The position numbers and the translations under genes were made by a program. The notes under the pieces are model-generated. The model was given only the letters and a program-made list of their open reading frames with translations, ran no database searches and had not been told where the DNA came from. Positions 44,825-52,898 of a stretch of DNA of 64,000 nt are shown here, piece by piece; within the stretch, counting starts at the first letter, position 1; each line of letters starts with the position of its first letter. This stretch comes from Caldilinea sp. CFX5 (GTDB lineage: Bacteria > Chloroflexota > Anaerolineae > Caldilineales > Caldilineaceae): contig QWII01000046.1 of the NCBI GenBank assembly GCA_021405325.1, forward strand, positions 216,056-280,055, given 5' to 3'.

Positions 44825-45643
44825 TTAAGCTGTAGGAAAACGCATACCTTCGTGCAACTTTTTGCCCAAAATTGCCAGGATTGGAGCAAAGTGGCGTACA
44901 TTGGTGGTGTATAGCGGCACATCCGCCGGCAACTCAAGCGCGATGACCAGATCGCCCAAGTGCCAGGTGCAATTGCGCCCACGGGCTAAAATAGGATTTT
45001 CGATAATCTGCCGTGCCAGTTGTCCCATGCGTAATAAAGACGGATCGCTTTCGTGCGCCAATCCGTTTGCCAGTGCCGCCAGTTGGGGTTGCCATGTTCC
45101 CATCTGTTCCGCCAGATCACATTCGCGTACATAGCGCGTACATTGGCTGCGTAGGCGAAAACGCAAAGCGTTGCCATCGGCTAAAGATGTTATCATTGGT
45201 CGTTCACGCGCTAACCCACATTGTGTCGTGTCAAGCACCTCATCAATCCCAAAGAGAAAATGGTCGATCAAGGTAAATTTTATGTACCGGGCAAGCCGGT
45301 CGCGCACTTGGAGGCGCATTTCGGGAGCAAATGAAGTGGACAGGGTTGTGCGCTCCCCGCGTAAAATTGTGCCCAAAAGCAGCATCATGCGGCTGGCTTC
45401 GCGTTTGTTCGGATGTTGCCCCAAATTGGTGATTACCTCATCGAAATGCGCATATTGTTCAATCAAGTGGTAGAGTTGGATAGCATCTTTGACCAGGGTT
45501 CGTAAAAATTCACCAAGCACGTAAGTTGAAGTCAGCAAACGGTAGTTGGTCAATGTTTCCTGTAACTGAATTCGCCTTGCAATGGGACCGACAATACGGC
45601 CGATTTGGATCGTTGTGTCGAGAAAGAGCGGTGGTTTGCTCAT
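44825..45643 (-). CDS. Large PIN-like toxin of a toxin-antitoxin pair
   Basis: A 272-residue protein, twice the usual PIN length. It begins PPLFLDTTIQIGRI (Asp as the first PIN acidic residue), has TYVLGEFLRTLVKDA with a Glu in the usual second position, and ends HLGDLVIALELPADVPLYTTNVRHF with the third acidic residue and the typical strand before TTNxxHF. The middle, about 130 residues, is a helical insertion. It overlaps the Phd-like gene by 4 nt (ATGA). RNase activity is inferred. The extended size matches the extended antitoxin, suggesting they evolved together. Confidence 0.72.
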   Translation of the reverse strand: MSKPPLFLDTTIQIGRIVGPIARRIQLQETLTNYRLLTSTYVLGEFLRTLVKDAIQLYHLIEQYAHFDEVITNLGQHPNKREASRMMLLLGTILRGERTTLSTSFAPEMRLQVRDRLARYIKFTLIDHFLFGIDEVLDTTQCGLARERPMITSLADGNALRFRLRSQCTRYVRECDLAEQMGTWQPQLAALANGLAHESDPSLLRMGQLARQIIENPILARGRNCTWHLGDLVIALELPADVPLYTTNVRHFAPILAILGKKLHEGMRFPTA

Positions 45644-46215
45644 GCCGGTTCCTCGATCAGGGTAAGGTATTGGGCGACCTCGGCATCGGTCATTGGAAAA
45701 ATCGAACTTAACCCGACTTGGAGTAAAGTTCGATCCACCTTAGCAACTACCTCGTCGGTTAAATCATCCTGGTGTAACAACGGGATTGCGGCAAGAATGC
45801 GCTCTAGTTGCGCTTCCGTCAACTGCCCCTTGTGTTCCAGCAAAATGAGTAAGACATCGGTTAAGAGCGAAGCTAAATCGCGGCGCGGCGTATCTAAGAG
45901 CCGGGTAATGCTCCAAGCTTCACGCGCTAACCGTAGCAAGTCTTGCGTCCCATACTCCAAGTCAAAACTATCGGGCCGATAAGCTTCCAGCAGACCGCCG
46001 GCCAGTTGTTCCATCGTCGTCACGCAATGGGCCAGACGATAGCGCGCCCCTTCCACTTGCGCCTGTTGTTGCGCTTGATAGGTTTCCCAGCGCATCAAGA
46101 CGGCTTTGGGCTGGTTGTGGCTGGTGACGACAACCGGTTCGTCTTGTTCAGCTACCCGCCGGACAAGGGCCGGAAAGTTATCGCGTGCTTCTGTCACGCT
46201 CATGGTTTGTGGCAT
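45640..46215 (-). CDS. Phd/YefM-type antitoxin with long C-terminal extension
   Basis: A 191-residue protein. The first 55 residues are a standard Phd/YefM DNA-binding domain (MSVTEARDNFPALVRRVAEQ; PVVVTSHNQPKAVLMRWETY). The remaining ~130 residues are helical (LLRLAREAWSITRLL; LEHKGQLTEAQLERILAAIPLL), whereas Phd antitoxins normally have only a 25-40-residue tail for toxin binding. The gene precedes the PIN-like toxin with ATGA overlap, as in most type II systems. It starts at ATG 46215, with GAGGT upstream. A palindrome at 46245-46276 is the likely operator. Confidence 0.82.
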   Translation of the reverse strand: MPQTMSVTEARDNFPALVRRVAEQDEPVVVTSHNQPKAVLMRWETYQAQQQAQVEGARYRLAHCVTTMEQLAGGLLEAYRPDSFDLEYGTQDLLRLAREAWSITRLLDTPRRDLASLLTDVLLILLEHKGQLTEAQLERILAAIPLLHQDDLTDEVVAKVDRTLLQVGLSSIFPMTDAEVAQYLTLIEEPA

Positions 46216-46244
46216 CGTGACCTCGCTACCTGTTTATAGAAGAA

Positions 46245-46276
46245 CTGATTCTGCCCATTTTTCTGGACAGAATCAG
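46245..46276. promoter_or_regulatory. Palindromic operator candidate of the Phd/PIN operon
   Basis: CTGATTCTG (46245-46253) and CAGAATCAG (46268-46276) are perfectly complementary, 30-61 nt upstream of the antitoxin start. Phd-type antitoxins bind such palindromes to repress their own operon; binding here is inferred. Confidence 0.5.
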
Positions 46277-46377
46277 TATAGCAGCGACAGTGGGCATTGT
46301 CAAGGGAGCAAAATTTGCCCCAAAATTGGCCCTGTTTATATGTCAGCCTCCGGTAACAGTGGCGAGACGGAAACTGC

Positions 46378-47124
46378 TCAAGCAAGGTGCTTTTGAAACC
46401 ACTGAATACACTTGGCCCAACTTGGCGCCGGGAAGGCGTGGGCGACACCCGGATGCAAGATTGCCTCCAAGCGGTCGGGGCGGGCGGCGTAATGGGTCCG
46501 GTTGAGCGCTGCAATAAAACGTTGCGCGCCATCGGGCGGCACCTGTTGATCAGCGGCGCCGCATTGAAAGCTGATCGCCGGGCAGTGACGATAGTCCGCC
46601 AGGTGGGTGAGCGGGTTGCGCCGGTCATAGCACGCCTGTGCGACGGCATCCGGTTCACCGGGCGGTTCAAAAGAGCCTGGTCGCAGCCAGTCCGGTGTGG
46701 CAATGGCGGCGGCCACCACCCGAATGCGCGGGTCAACCGCCGTGGCCGCGACAGCGATGTCACCACCCATCGAAATGCCACCCATGCCGACCGTCTCCGC
46801 AACGCCTAAATGGGCGATGGCCCAGTCGATCACCGTGGGTGTCTCTTCAGCGGTTTGGGCCAGAATCGGCCAGAAGTAGCGGCGGATATTGCCTCGCACC
46901 CGCGCGCGCAGTTGCTCCTGGGTCTCGATCCGCCGTTCGCCATGTTGCACCGGATCAAAGCTGAGCGCGACAAAACCGGCCGCCGCCAAATCGGACAGAT
47001 AGGGTTCCATCGCCTCTTTTGTCCCGCTAAAGCCAGGCAACCAGATCACAAGCCTTTTCGTTGTAGGCTGCTCCGGTTCGAGCCAGACCAACGGAATACC
47101 GCCAACGGTCGCTTGGTTAAGCAC
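46378..47124 (-). CDS. Alpha/beta hydrolase (dienelactone hydrolase/prolyl oligopeptidase-like)
   Basis: A 248-residue hydrolase. VIWLPGFSGTKEAM forms the oxyanion region, GMGGISMGGDIA the nucleophile elbow (GxSxG), and HPGVAHAFPAPSW the catalytic His; the acid is probably an Asp near GAADQQVPPDG. There is no signal peptide, so it is a cytosolic esterase or peptidase of unknown substrate. It starts at GTG 47124 with a GGGGGG-rich ribosome binding site. It lies 15 nt after the PhyH gene stop and is probably cotranscribed with it. Confidence 0.87.
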   Translation of the reverse strand: MLNQATVGGIPLVWLEPEQPTTKRLVIWLPGFSGTKEAMEPYLSDLAAAGFVALSFDPVQHGERRIETQEQLRARVRGNIRRYFWPILAQTAEETPTVIDWAIAHLGVAETVGMGGISMGGDIAVAATAVDPRIRVVAAAIATPDWLRPGSFEPPGEPDAVAQACYDRRNPLTHLADYRHCPAISFQCGAADQQVPPDGAQRFIAALNRTHYAARPDRLEAILHPGVAHAFPAPSWAKCIQWFQKHLA

Positions 47125-47139
47125 AGATCACCCCCCTTC

Positions 47140-47886
47140 TTACCAGTTAGGTACTCCGCCCAATAACATTTTTCGTTCGGCGTTGCCTGCTTCGCGCAGT
47201 TTGGTCACCCGCGGGCCATCAAAAGGTTCGCGCGACTTCATCCAGGCATTTTGATAGCACATCAGACAGACGCGACGGTTCTGCGTCGAATGGTTGGCCA
47301 CGCCCCGGTGATAGAGCCAGCCGTTAAACATCACAGCTTGCCCAGGCTTGGCCAGCAGATAGACCTGATCCGGAAACTCAGGATGACCTTTGGGCGGCTT
47401 AAAGGGGGCGCGCTGGCTACCCGGTACAACGGCAATGGGGCCATTTTGCATGGTTAGCTCATCGAGATAGTAGCCGCAGTTGATCTGACCCGGAATGCTG
47501 CCAAAGGGGGTGCCGTCCGGGTCAACCGGCCAGGGACCGTCGCGATGCCAATCCTGATCGGGCGCGCCGGGGGTGGTGACGCGAGCGGTGGCGCTGTGCA
47601 ATTGAACGCAGTTGCCCAGAAGAGCCTTCATGCGGCTCAAGACCGGCGGATGGTCGAGCAGAAAGGCAAAACGGTCATCCTCTTCCAGCAGTTGGTGGGT
47701 AAACTGGCTCTGTTTGCGGGCAAAGGTTTCATCCAGTGCGGTGCGCAAGCTTTCCACCTGTGCCGACGTCAAGGCATCTTCGATCACCAGATAGCCCCAT
47801 TTGAGAAAGAAGGCAACTTCCTGTTCCAGGGCCGGTGTGAGCATTGGGTTGAGCCGTTGGGGAATGATTGATGAGTCATAGCGCAT
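47140..47886 (-). CDS. Phytanoyl-CoA dioxygenase (PhyH)-family protein
   Basis: A 248-residue non-haem Fe(II)/2-oxoglutarate oxygenase. The facial triad is visible as WHRDGPW (His, Asp) and LYHRGVANHS (distal His), with the 2-oxoglutarate-binding Arg in QNRRVCLM. INCGYYLDELTMQNGPIAVVPGSQR is the family core. The substrate is unknown. The frame reaches 48024 through upstream spacer, but ATG 47886 has GGAG 8 nt upstream. The second PhyH protein (52071-52826) lacks this HxD motif. Confidence 0.9.
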   Translation of the reverse strand: MRYDSSIIPQRLNPMLTPALEQEVAFFLKWGYLVIEDALTSAQVESLRTALDETFARKQSQFTHQLLEEDDRFAFLLDHPPVLSRMKALLGNCVQLHSATARVTTPGAPDQDWHRDGPWPVDPDGTPFGSIPGQINCGYYLDELTMQNGPIAVVPGSQRAPFKPPKGHPEFPDQVYLLAKPGQAVMFNGWLYHRGVANHSTQNRRVCLMCYQNAWMKSREPFDGPRVTKLREAGNAERKMLLGGVPNW

Positions 47887-48020
47887 AATGATTGCTCCGT
47901 TAATAGATAGATCGTAGAATCCCTTGCTGACAACTGCAATACGTGCGACGATGGCCAGGCCGGTTGACCTTGTAAGAAGCGCCTGAGCGCATAAACTTGC
48001 ACCGCGGTGTGCGCAACCGA

Positions 48021-49805
48021 TCACTCTTCCGGCAAGCCAAAGAAGCGGAAGAGCCGCGCCAGGTGATTGAAGGTAGGCAGGTCGTTATACAGAACGCCTT
48101 CGGTTTGCAGCAACTTGCGCGCCGCGCGGGTAAAACCGCTTTTGGAAAAATACCAGCGCACCACGGTTGTTGCGGGTCGCTGTTGCAAAACCGTTGTGCA
48201 TTGTTGCAAAAAGTCCGCCACTGCTTTCTCGCCAACGGCACTTTTCAAATATTTCACCTGGACTAACCAGAGCGTAGGCGGGGTATCGCTGGCGGCGGCT
48301 GTTTCGCCCAGGATGTCAATTTCGACGGATGCGCCGTCTTTGACAATGCCGCCACGGCGCTCCAATTTGCTGAATTTAGGTAGGGCAATTGGGCCGGGTT
48401 GGTTGAAGTAGGTGGCGCCCTCCACGGTGCGACCATCAAAGCGTTGCATCACGCCATGCAGGTAGACCTCGCCCACCTCACCGACAAAATGGTTGAGACG
48501 CCCTTGCAGTTGACGATACTCGGCCTGCCAATCCTTGAGCGCTTCGGCGGGGGTTAGCTTTTCAATCTCAATGTAATGATGATATTCGATATAGCGCCGC
48601 AACATTGGGTCACTTGGGCCATTGTAGCGCGATAAGGTGACGGGCGAAATCACATCGATCTGATGCAGCTTTTTCAGCGATGCCTGCACATTTTCCAGAC
48701 TTTCGCCCAGTTCCGCAGCGATCTGCTCGGTGTCGATCAACCGGTCGGGGTATTTGGTGACCCAGAACATCACTTTTCGGGTCAGCAACCCGCTGTTCAA
48801 GAGGTGGCTATACTTCTCGAACTCCTCGTAGTTGTGTTGGCGCAACTTACCATTGACATCACTGATTTCAAAGGCCACCACTTCGTCCAGGGCGGCCAGG
48901 TCGGGGTAGCGTTCACGGGCCGGGGAGGCGCTATCCATCAACGCTTCAATCGAGTAGGGATAACCGCCGGTCACCTGCCAGATCGCTTCGGCCAGTTCTT
49001 CGTTGACGGTGACGCCATACCGTTTGCCTAACCGAAAGACCAGATCGTAGGCATGTTCATGGGGCAACGGCTCAATAAAATGGTAGGAAAAGCGCCCGGA
49101 GAGTGCGCCGCCCAGTGCCTGATGCACCAGCGTCGAAACTGCCGAACCGGAGACCAAGATGGGCGCCCAGTTGGTCTCCACGGCATTTTGAAAGAGGGAG
49201 GTGACGCTCCAGCGTAGGTTACGCTCCTCATTCTGTGCAGTCGCCAGGATTTGAAATTCGTCGATGATCACAACCGTTGGCATATTGTGCGCACTGGCTT
49301 CAGTGCGTGGTGCATTGACAATCCACTGTGCTAAATCGGTCACGGAGAATTGCGGGCGAGCAAGCGTACGATCATAGCGTTCAAGCAGTTTAAGCGCAAG
49401 CTCATCCTGTGTTTGTTCGATGAAGGGGCGCAGATCGTCTAATCCGCGCTCATCTTTGACAAAATCTGGTTGTCGATAACGAAACGCTAAATAGCTGCGT
49501 AAGTAACCGGCGAGATACTCGTTTGCAAATTCACCCCAAAAGATTTGTGGCTCCGGCCGTTTCAAATATCGGGCAAACGACACAAAGATCGGCACAACCC
49601 GATCTTGTTCATGAAAAAGCCGGTTGTAAAGCTTGATCAAAATCGCGGTTTTACCGGTACGTCGCCGCCCAATCAGCGCATGGCTGTTGTTTGGGACGTA
49701 TAGCGGCACGCGCATGGCCCATTGCCAAAAGCCATTCAGCTCTTTATCGCGATCGACAAAAAGCTCACCGAGTTCATCTTCCAGTGGGTTCATGTCCTGT
49801 TGCAT
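48021..49805 (-). CDS. Archaeal-type ATPase with C-terminal nuclease-like domain
   Basis: A 594-residue P-loop protein of the ATPase_2 (archaeal ATPase, STAND-related) group. Walker A is ALIGRRRTGKTAIL (about residue 45), Walker B TVVIIDEFQIL and sensor LVSGSAVSTL. After a winged-helix region (ITPVTLSRYNGPSDPMLRRY) comes a C-terminal domain whose EIDILGETAA...LWLVQVKYLKSAVG has the D...Q/E-x-K look of a PD-(D/E)XK nuclease (DUF234-like). Such proteins are abundant in archaea and filamentous bacteria and are suspected in defence or mobile-element biology, without proof. Start ATG 49805 follows GGAGCAACGTC. Confidence 0.82.
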   Translation of the reverse strand: MQQDMNPLEDELGELFVDRDKELNGFWQWAMRVPLYVPNNSHALIGRRRTGKTAILIKLYNRLFHEQDRVVPIFVSFARYLKRPEPQIFWGEFANEYLAGYLRSYLAFRYRQPDFVKDERGLDDLRPFIEQTQDELALKLLERYDRTLARPQFSVTDLAQWIVNAPRTEASAHNMPTVVIIDEFQILATAQNEERNLRWSVTSLFQNAVETNWAPILVSGSAVSTLVHQALGGALSGRFSYHFIEPLPHEHAYDLVFRLGKRYGVTVNEELAEAIWQVTGGYPYSIEALMDSASPARERYPDLAALDEVVAFEISDVNGKLRQHNYEEFEKYSHLLNSGLLTRKVMFWVTKYPDRLIDTEQIAAELGESLENVQASLKKLHQIDVISPVTLSRYNGPSDPMLRRYIEYHHYIEIEKLTPAEALKDWQAEYRQLQGRLNHFVGEVGEVYLHGVMQRFDGRTVEGATYFNQPGPIALPKFSKLERRGGIVKDGASVEIDILGETAAASDTPPTLWLVQVKYLKSAVGEKAVADFLQQCTTVLQQRPATTVVRWYFSKSGFTRAARKLLQTEGVLYNDLPTFNHLARLFRFFGLPEE

Positions 49806-49883
49806 GACGTTGCTCCGTATGATCAAACTTTAGCGATACGGCTATTATACTAGAGCCAAAGTGCAAGCACGAACTTTTCATCC

Positions 49884-51242
49884 TCACCGAAACCTGACCC
49901 CTTGCCGCGTCAACTCGGCCTGTACAGCCGGCACCTTGACCGCCGCGGTCGTCACTCCTTGTTTGACGGAAACCGCCGCCGCCACCCCCGCCCCCTGTCC
50001 TGTCACCGTACAACACATCATGTTGCGCACCGAGGCATGGGAAATCTTGTCCCCAGCAATGGCGCGCCCGGCGACCAACAAATTGTCAACCCCTTGCGGC
50101 ACGAGCGCGCCATAGGGCAGGTGAAAATAGCGTCCGGTGGTGGGCAAAATCAACAACCCATACCCATCAATAAACTCTGGGAAGATGCCGATAGCGTCAT
50201 CAAAGCGGGCCTGGTGGCGGACATCCTGCTCGCTTAGGTTATAGCGACCGATGATCTTGCGCGTGTCACGGATGCCGAGCGTCATGCCAAAGTTGCGTAG
50301 CCCAGCCTTTTCAAAACCGGGGGCAAAGTGTTGCAACGCTCTGATCGCCAGCATGGCCTGTCGCCGTCCCTCGATCTCGCCACGGGTCAGATCCCAGAGA
50401 TCGGTGCCGTCGTAGCCGCCCATGTGAACCATGTTGAGATAGGTGGCGTCACCGGCGTCGCTAATGCCGCTCCAGGTGCCGCCAATGCTCTTGAGACCGG
50501 GCGGGATGAGGCCGGTTTGACGCGCCTGTTCAAAGGGTTCGTCGAGATAGGGGCTGAAGAGGTCGTCTTCCTTGCCGTCGGTCTGGATCGCCCACTCCTT
50601 GCCCCAATCCATATAGCGCATGGGGTTTTCCCGCACATAGTCCAGAAAGCGCGCCTTGTTGACGCCGGAGCAGGAGAACATCACCGTCACCGCCATCATC
50701 TCTTCTTTGGGCGTCTTGCGCACCGGCGCGCCGACCAACGTGGCAATGTCGGCGTCACCGGTGGCGTCCACAATGCGTTTGGCCAGAATCGCATGACGAC
50801 CGGACTTGCTCTGGATCACCAGCCCGGTCACGGCGTTGCCATCGCGCAGTACATCGACCGCCGTGGCGTGGAGCAGCGGCTTGACCCCCGCCTCCTGCAC
50901 CCAGTTGTCCGCTAGCACTTTGAAGAGTTCGGCTTGGATGCCCTGGCTGATCGATTGTGGCTCGTCATAACTGGCCTGATGCGCTTTGGCACGCTGCTCA
51001 AATTCAATGCCGATGCCCTCGACATCAACCGTTTCGGGGCGGCGATACCAGCCAATGCCCTCGACGCCGACATGGGTCAAGTTGCCGCCAAAACAGCCGT
51101 ACCGCTCGATCAACATCGTTTCGACGCCGGCACGCGCAGAACTAATGGCCGCCGAAAGACCACCCGGTCCACTGCCGACGACCAGCACATCGGTCTCGGC
51201 GATCACCGGAATGGTCTGCGCGGGAAGCGAGACACTTTTCAT
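49884..51242 (-). CDS. FAD-dependent oxidoreductase (FAD_oxidored family)
   Basis: A 452-residue flavoprotein. ETDVLVVGSGPGGLSAAISSARAG is the GxGxxG ADP-binding motif, IERYGCFGGNLT contains the Gly-rich segment after the ribose-binding Glu, and RIVDATGDADIATL is the second FAD motif. VAGRAIAGDKISHASVR with TGQGAGVAAA is the C-terminal FAD-binding region. These enzymes occur in Planctomycetes and Chloroflexota, often with sugar-degradation genes; the substrate is unknown. ATG 51242 has AAGGA 4 nt upstream and is preferred over GTG 51254. Confidence 0.9.
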   Translation of the reverse strand: MKSVSLPAQTIPVIAETDVLVVGSGPGGLSAAISSARAGVETMLIERYGCFGGNLTHVGVEGIGWYRRPETVDVEGIGIEFEQRAKAHQASYDEPQSISQGIQAELFKVLADNWVQEAGVKPLLHATAVDVLRDGNAVTGLVIQSKSGRHAILAKRIVDATGDADIATLVGAPVRKTPKEEMMAVTVMFSCSGVNKARFLDYVRENPMRYMDWGKEWAIQTDGKEDDLFSPYLDEPFEQARQTGLIPPGLKSIGGTWSGISDAGDATYLNMVHMGGYDGTDLWDLTRGEIEGRRQAMLAIRALQHFAPGFEKAGLRNFGMTLGIRDTRKIIGRYNLSEQDVRHQARFDDAIGIFPEFIDGYGLLILPTTGRYFHLPYGALVPQGVDNLLVAGRAIAGDKISHASVRNMMCCTVTGQGAGVAAAVSVKQGVTTAAVKVPAVQAELTRQGVRFR

Positions 51243-51344
51243 AGATTCCTTCACCTGTTTTATTTGGTTATCGTGATAATGACCAAGCCTTGCTGTTTTG
51301 CCAGGTCACGGACTGGTCAAAGCGGGCTGGATCGTTCTATGGTT

Positions 51345-51899
51345 TTAAAGGGTTTTCTCCAATCGTAACTGGGCATGGGCGTCGGCGCTATGAACGCGAT
51401 CCCCGCGCAAGTCATCGATTTTAGTAAAGCCCTGTTTGATCCAAAAACGTAGCGCCGGCCAGTTCTTCAGGTAGACATCGAGTTGGATTGCCGGATAGCC
51501 CAGCGCCCGCAATTGGTCGCTGATGCCCTGCACCACCTCGCTGCCATACTGCTGCTGTTGCTGATCAGGGTGTAGCACAAACATGGAGATATAGGCCAGC
51601 TCCGGGCGTTGACGCACGCCGTGGTGCAGATGAAAATAACCGACCAACGCGCCATCAGCTTTGCGCCGGATAGTCTGCAACTTGAAGCGGCTATGCTCTG
51701 CCGCATTACTCAGGCTCTCGTTAACCAACTCAGCCAACTCCGCCTCAGGGATGGTATGAAAGGTCGGATCCCACGGCTCGGCATAACTACAGGCATTGTA
51801 GAGCGCCGTCAGTGGGGCAACTTCTTGTAGAGTGACATCGTTCACGGTTAAACGCGCTGTTTCCCACGTCGCCGGGAGGAGGGTCAATTCCGTTGTCAT
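51345..51899 (-). CDS. GNAT-family N-acetyltransferase
   Basis: A 184-residue acetyltransferase. The fold is visible as ARLTVNDVTLQEVAPLTALYNACSY, GALVGYFHLHHGVRQRPELAYISMFVLHPDQQQQQYGSEVVQGISDQL (motif A; the pyrophosphate loop QQQQYG departs from the usual Q/R-x-x-G-x-G/A), and LDVYLKNWPALRFWIKQGFTKI (motif B). It transfers an acetyl group from acetyl-CoA to an unknown amine. Start ATG 51899. No operon partner is evident. Confidence 0.85.
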   Translation of the reverse strand: MTTELTLLPATWETARLTVNDVTLQEVAPLTALYNACSYAEPWDPTFHTIPEAELAELVNESLSNAAEHSRFKLQTIRRKADGALVGYFHLHHGVRQRPELAYISMFVLHPDQQQQQYGSEVVQGISDQLRALGYPAIQLDVYLKNWPALRFWIKQGFTKIDDLRGDRVHSADAHAQLRLEKTL

Positions 51900-52070
51900 T
51901 GTTGATCCTTGTTCACCTGGTTTTCGCCCACAAGGGGCACGTCAAGGCTGTTTTTCCTGGGCTTTTCATTGTGCTATCATACCACAGATGAACGACACAG
52001 CAGTGCAGAAAAGTGCGCTGAAAAAACATGCACAAATAACGCATCCAACTAATCGGAAAGGGCTTTCCTC

Positions 52071-52826
52071 ATGAATGAGCAAGAACGCTATCTCTTTGAT
52101 CTCCAAGGGTATTTGGTTGTGCCGAATGCCCTGACCCAGGCGGAAGTCAACACGCTGAATGCGATCATGGATGAGAAGATCGCGCAGGAAGTGCCGCCGA
52201 CCGCCACCACCCACCGTTTCTTTGGTGATCTACTCGCCTGGGGTGCGGCCTATCAGAAGCTGATCGATCACCCGCGCATCTTTCCCTATTTGGAAATGCT
52301 GCTTGGCCCCAACTTCCGTATGGATCACGACTATGCCGACATTATTCGGGCGGGCAAGGGGCCGATTGGCACCCGTTTGCATGGCGGCGCTGTCCCTCAG
52401 CATCCAGCCTTCTATTATCATTGTCACAATGGCGAAATGCGTAACGGTTTGATGGTCGTGGCCTATAACCTCAAAGATGTCAACCCCGGCGACGGCGGCT
52501 TTGGCTGTGTCCCCGGCAGTCACAAGAGCAACTTTGCGTTCCCCGATGAGTGGCGCGAGTTGGAGACAATGCACCCCTTTATCCAGGCAGTGACTGGCCC
52601 CGCCGGCACGGCCATCATCTTCACCGAGGCGTTGACGCACGGCACCTTGCCCTGGCGCGGCGCGGAACGGCGCACGCTCTTCTACAAATATAGCCCCTGC
52701 ACGTTATCCTGGGCGCGCGACTATTATGACGCCAGCCGTTATCCTGATCTTACGCCGCGTCAGCAGGCGATTCTGGAAGCGCCCAACGCACGGTATACCC
52801 CGAACGCAACGACGCAGAAAAAATAG
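52071..52826 (+). CDS. PhyH-like protein lacking the usual HxD metal motif
   Basis: A 251-residue member of the phytanoyl-CoA dioxygenase superfamily. The order is LQGYLVVPNALTQAEV at the start, DHDYADIIRAGKGPIGTRLHGGAV, YYHCHNGEMRNGLMVVAYNLKDVNPGDGGFGCVPGSHKSNF, TEALTHGTLPW (distal His) and ERRTLFYKY (2-oxoglutarate Arg). Where HxD is expected it has HGG, so the carboxylate ligand seems missing. I recall an HGG-bearing subfamily in Planctomycetes and relatives. It could be an unusual oxygenase, a halogenase-like enzyme or non-catalytic. The stop codon starts the 29-bp hairpin. Confidence 0.82.
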   Translation: MNEQERYLFDLQGYLVVPNALTQAEVNTLNAIMDEKIAQEVPPTATTHRFFGDLLAWGAAYQKLIDHPRIFPYLEMLLGPNFRMDHDYADIIRAGKGPIGTRLHGGAVPQHPAFYYHCHNGEMRNGLMVVAYNLKDVNPGDGGFGCVPGSHKSNFAFPDEWRELETMHPFIQAVTGPAGTAIIFTEALTHGTLPWRGAERRTLFYKYSPCTLSWARDYYDASRYPDLTPRQQAILEAPNARYTPNATTQKK

Positions 52827-52898
52827 AGGCGCGGATTTTGATTGCGCGGATTACCGTAGACAAAGCGGCAATCCGCGCAATCAAAATCCGCGCCTCTA
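52824..52898. repeat. 29-bp perfect inverted repeat running stop codon to stop codon
   Basis: The left arm 52824-52852 begins with the TAG of the plus-strand PhyH gene, and the right arm 52870-52898 ends with the CTA (stop) of the minus-strand gene. The arms are perfectly complementary with a 17-nt loop. GCGCGGATT occurs twice in each arm. A symmetric bidirectional terminator is likely. Confidence 0.92.
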
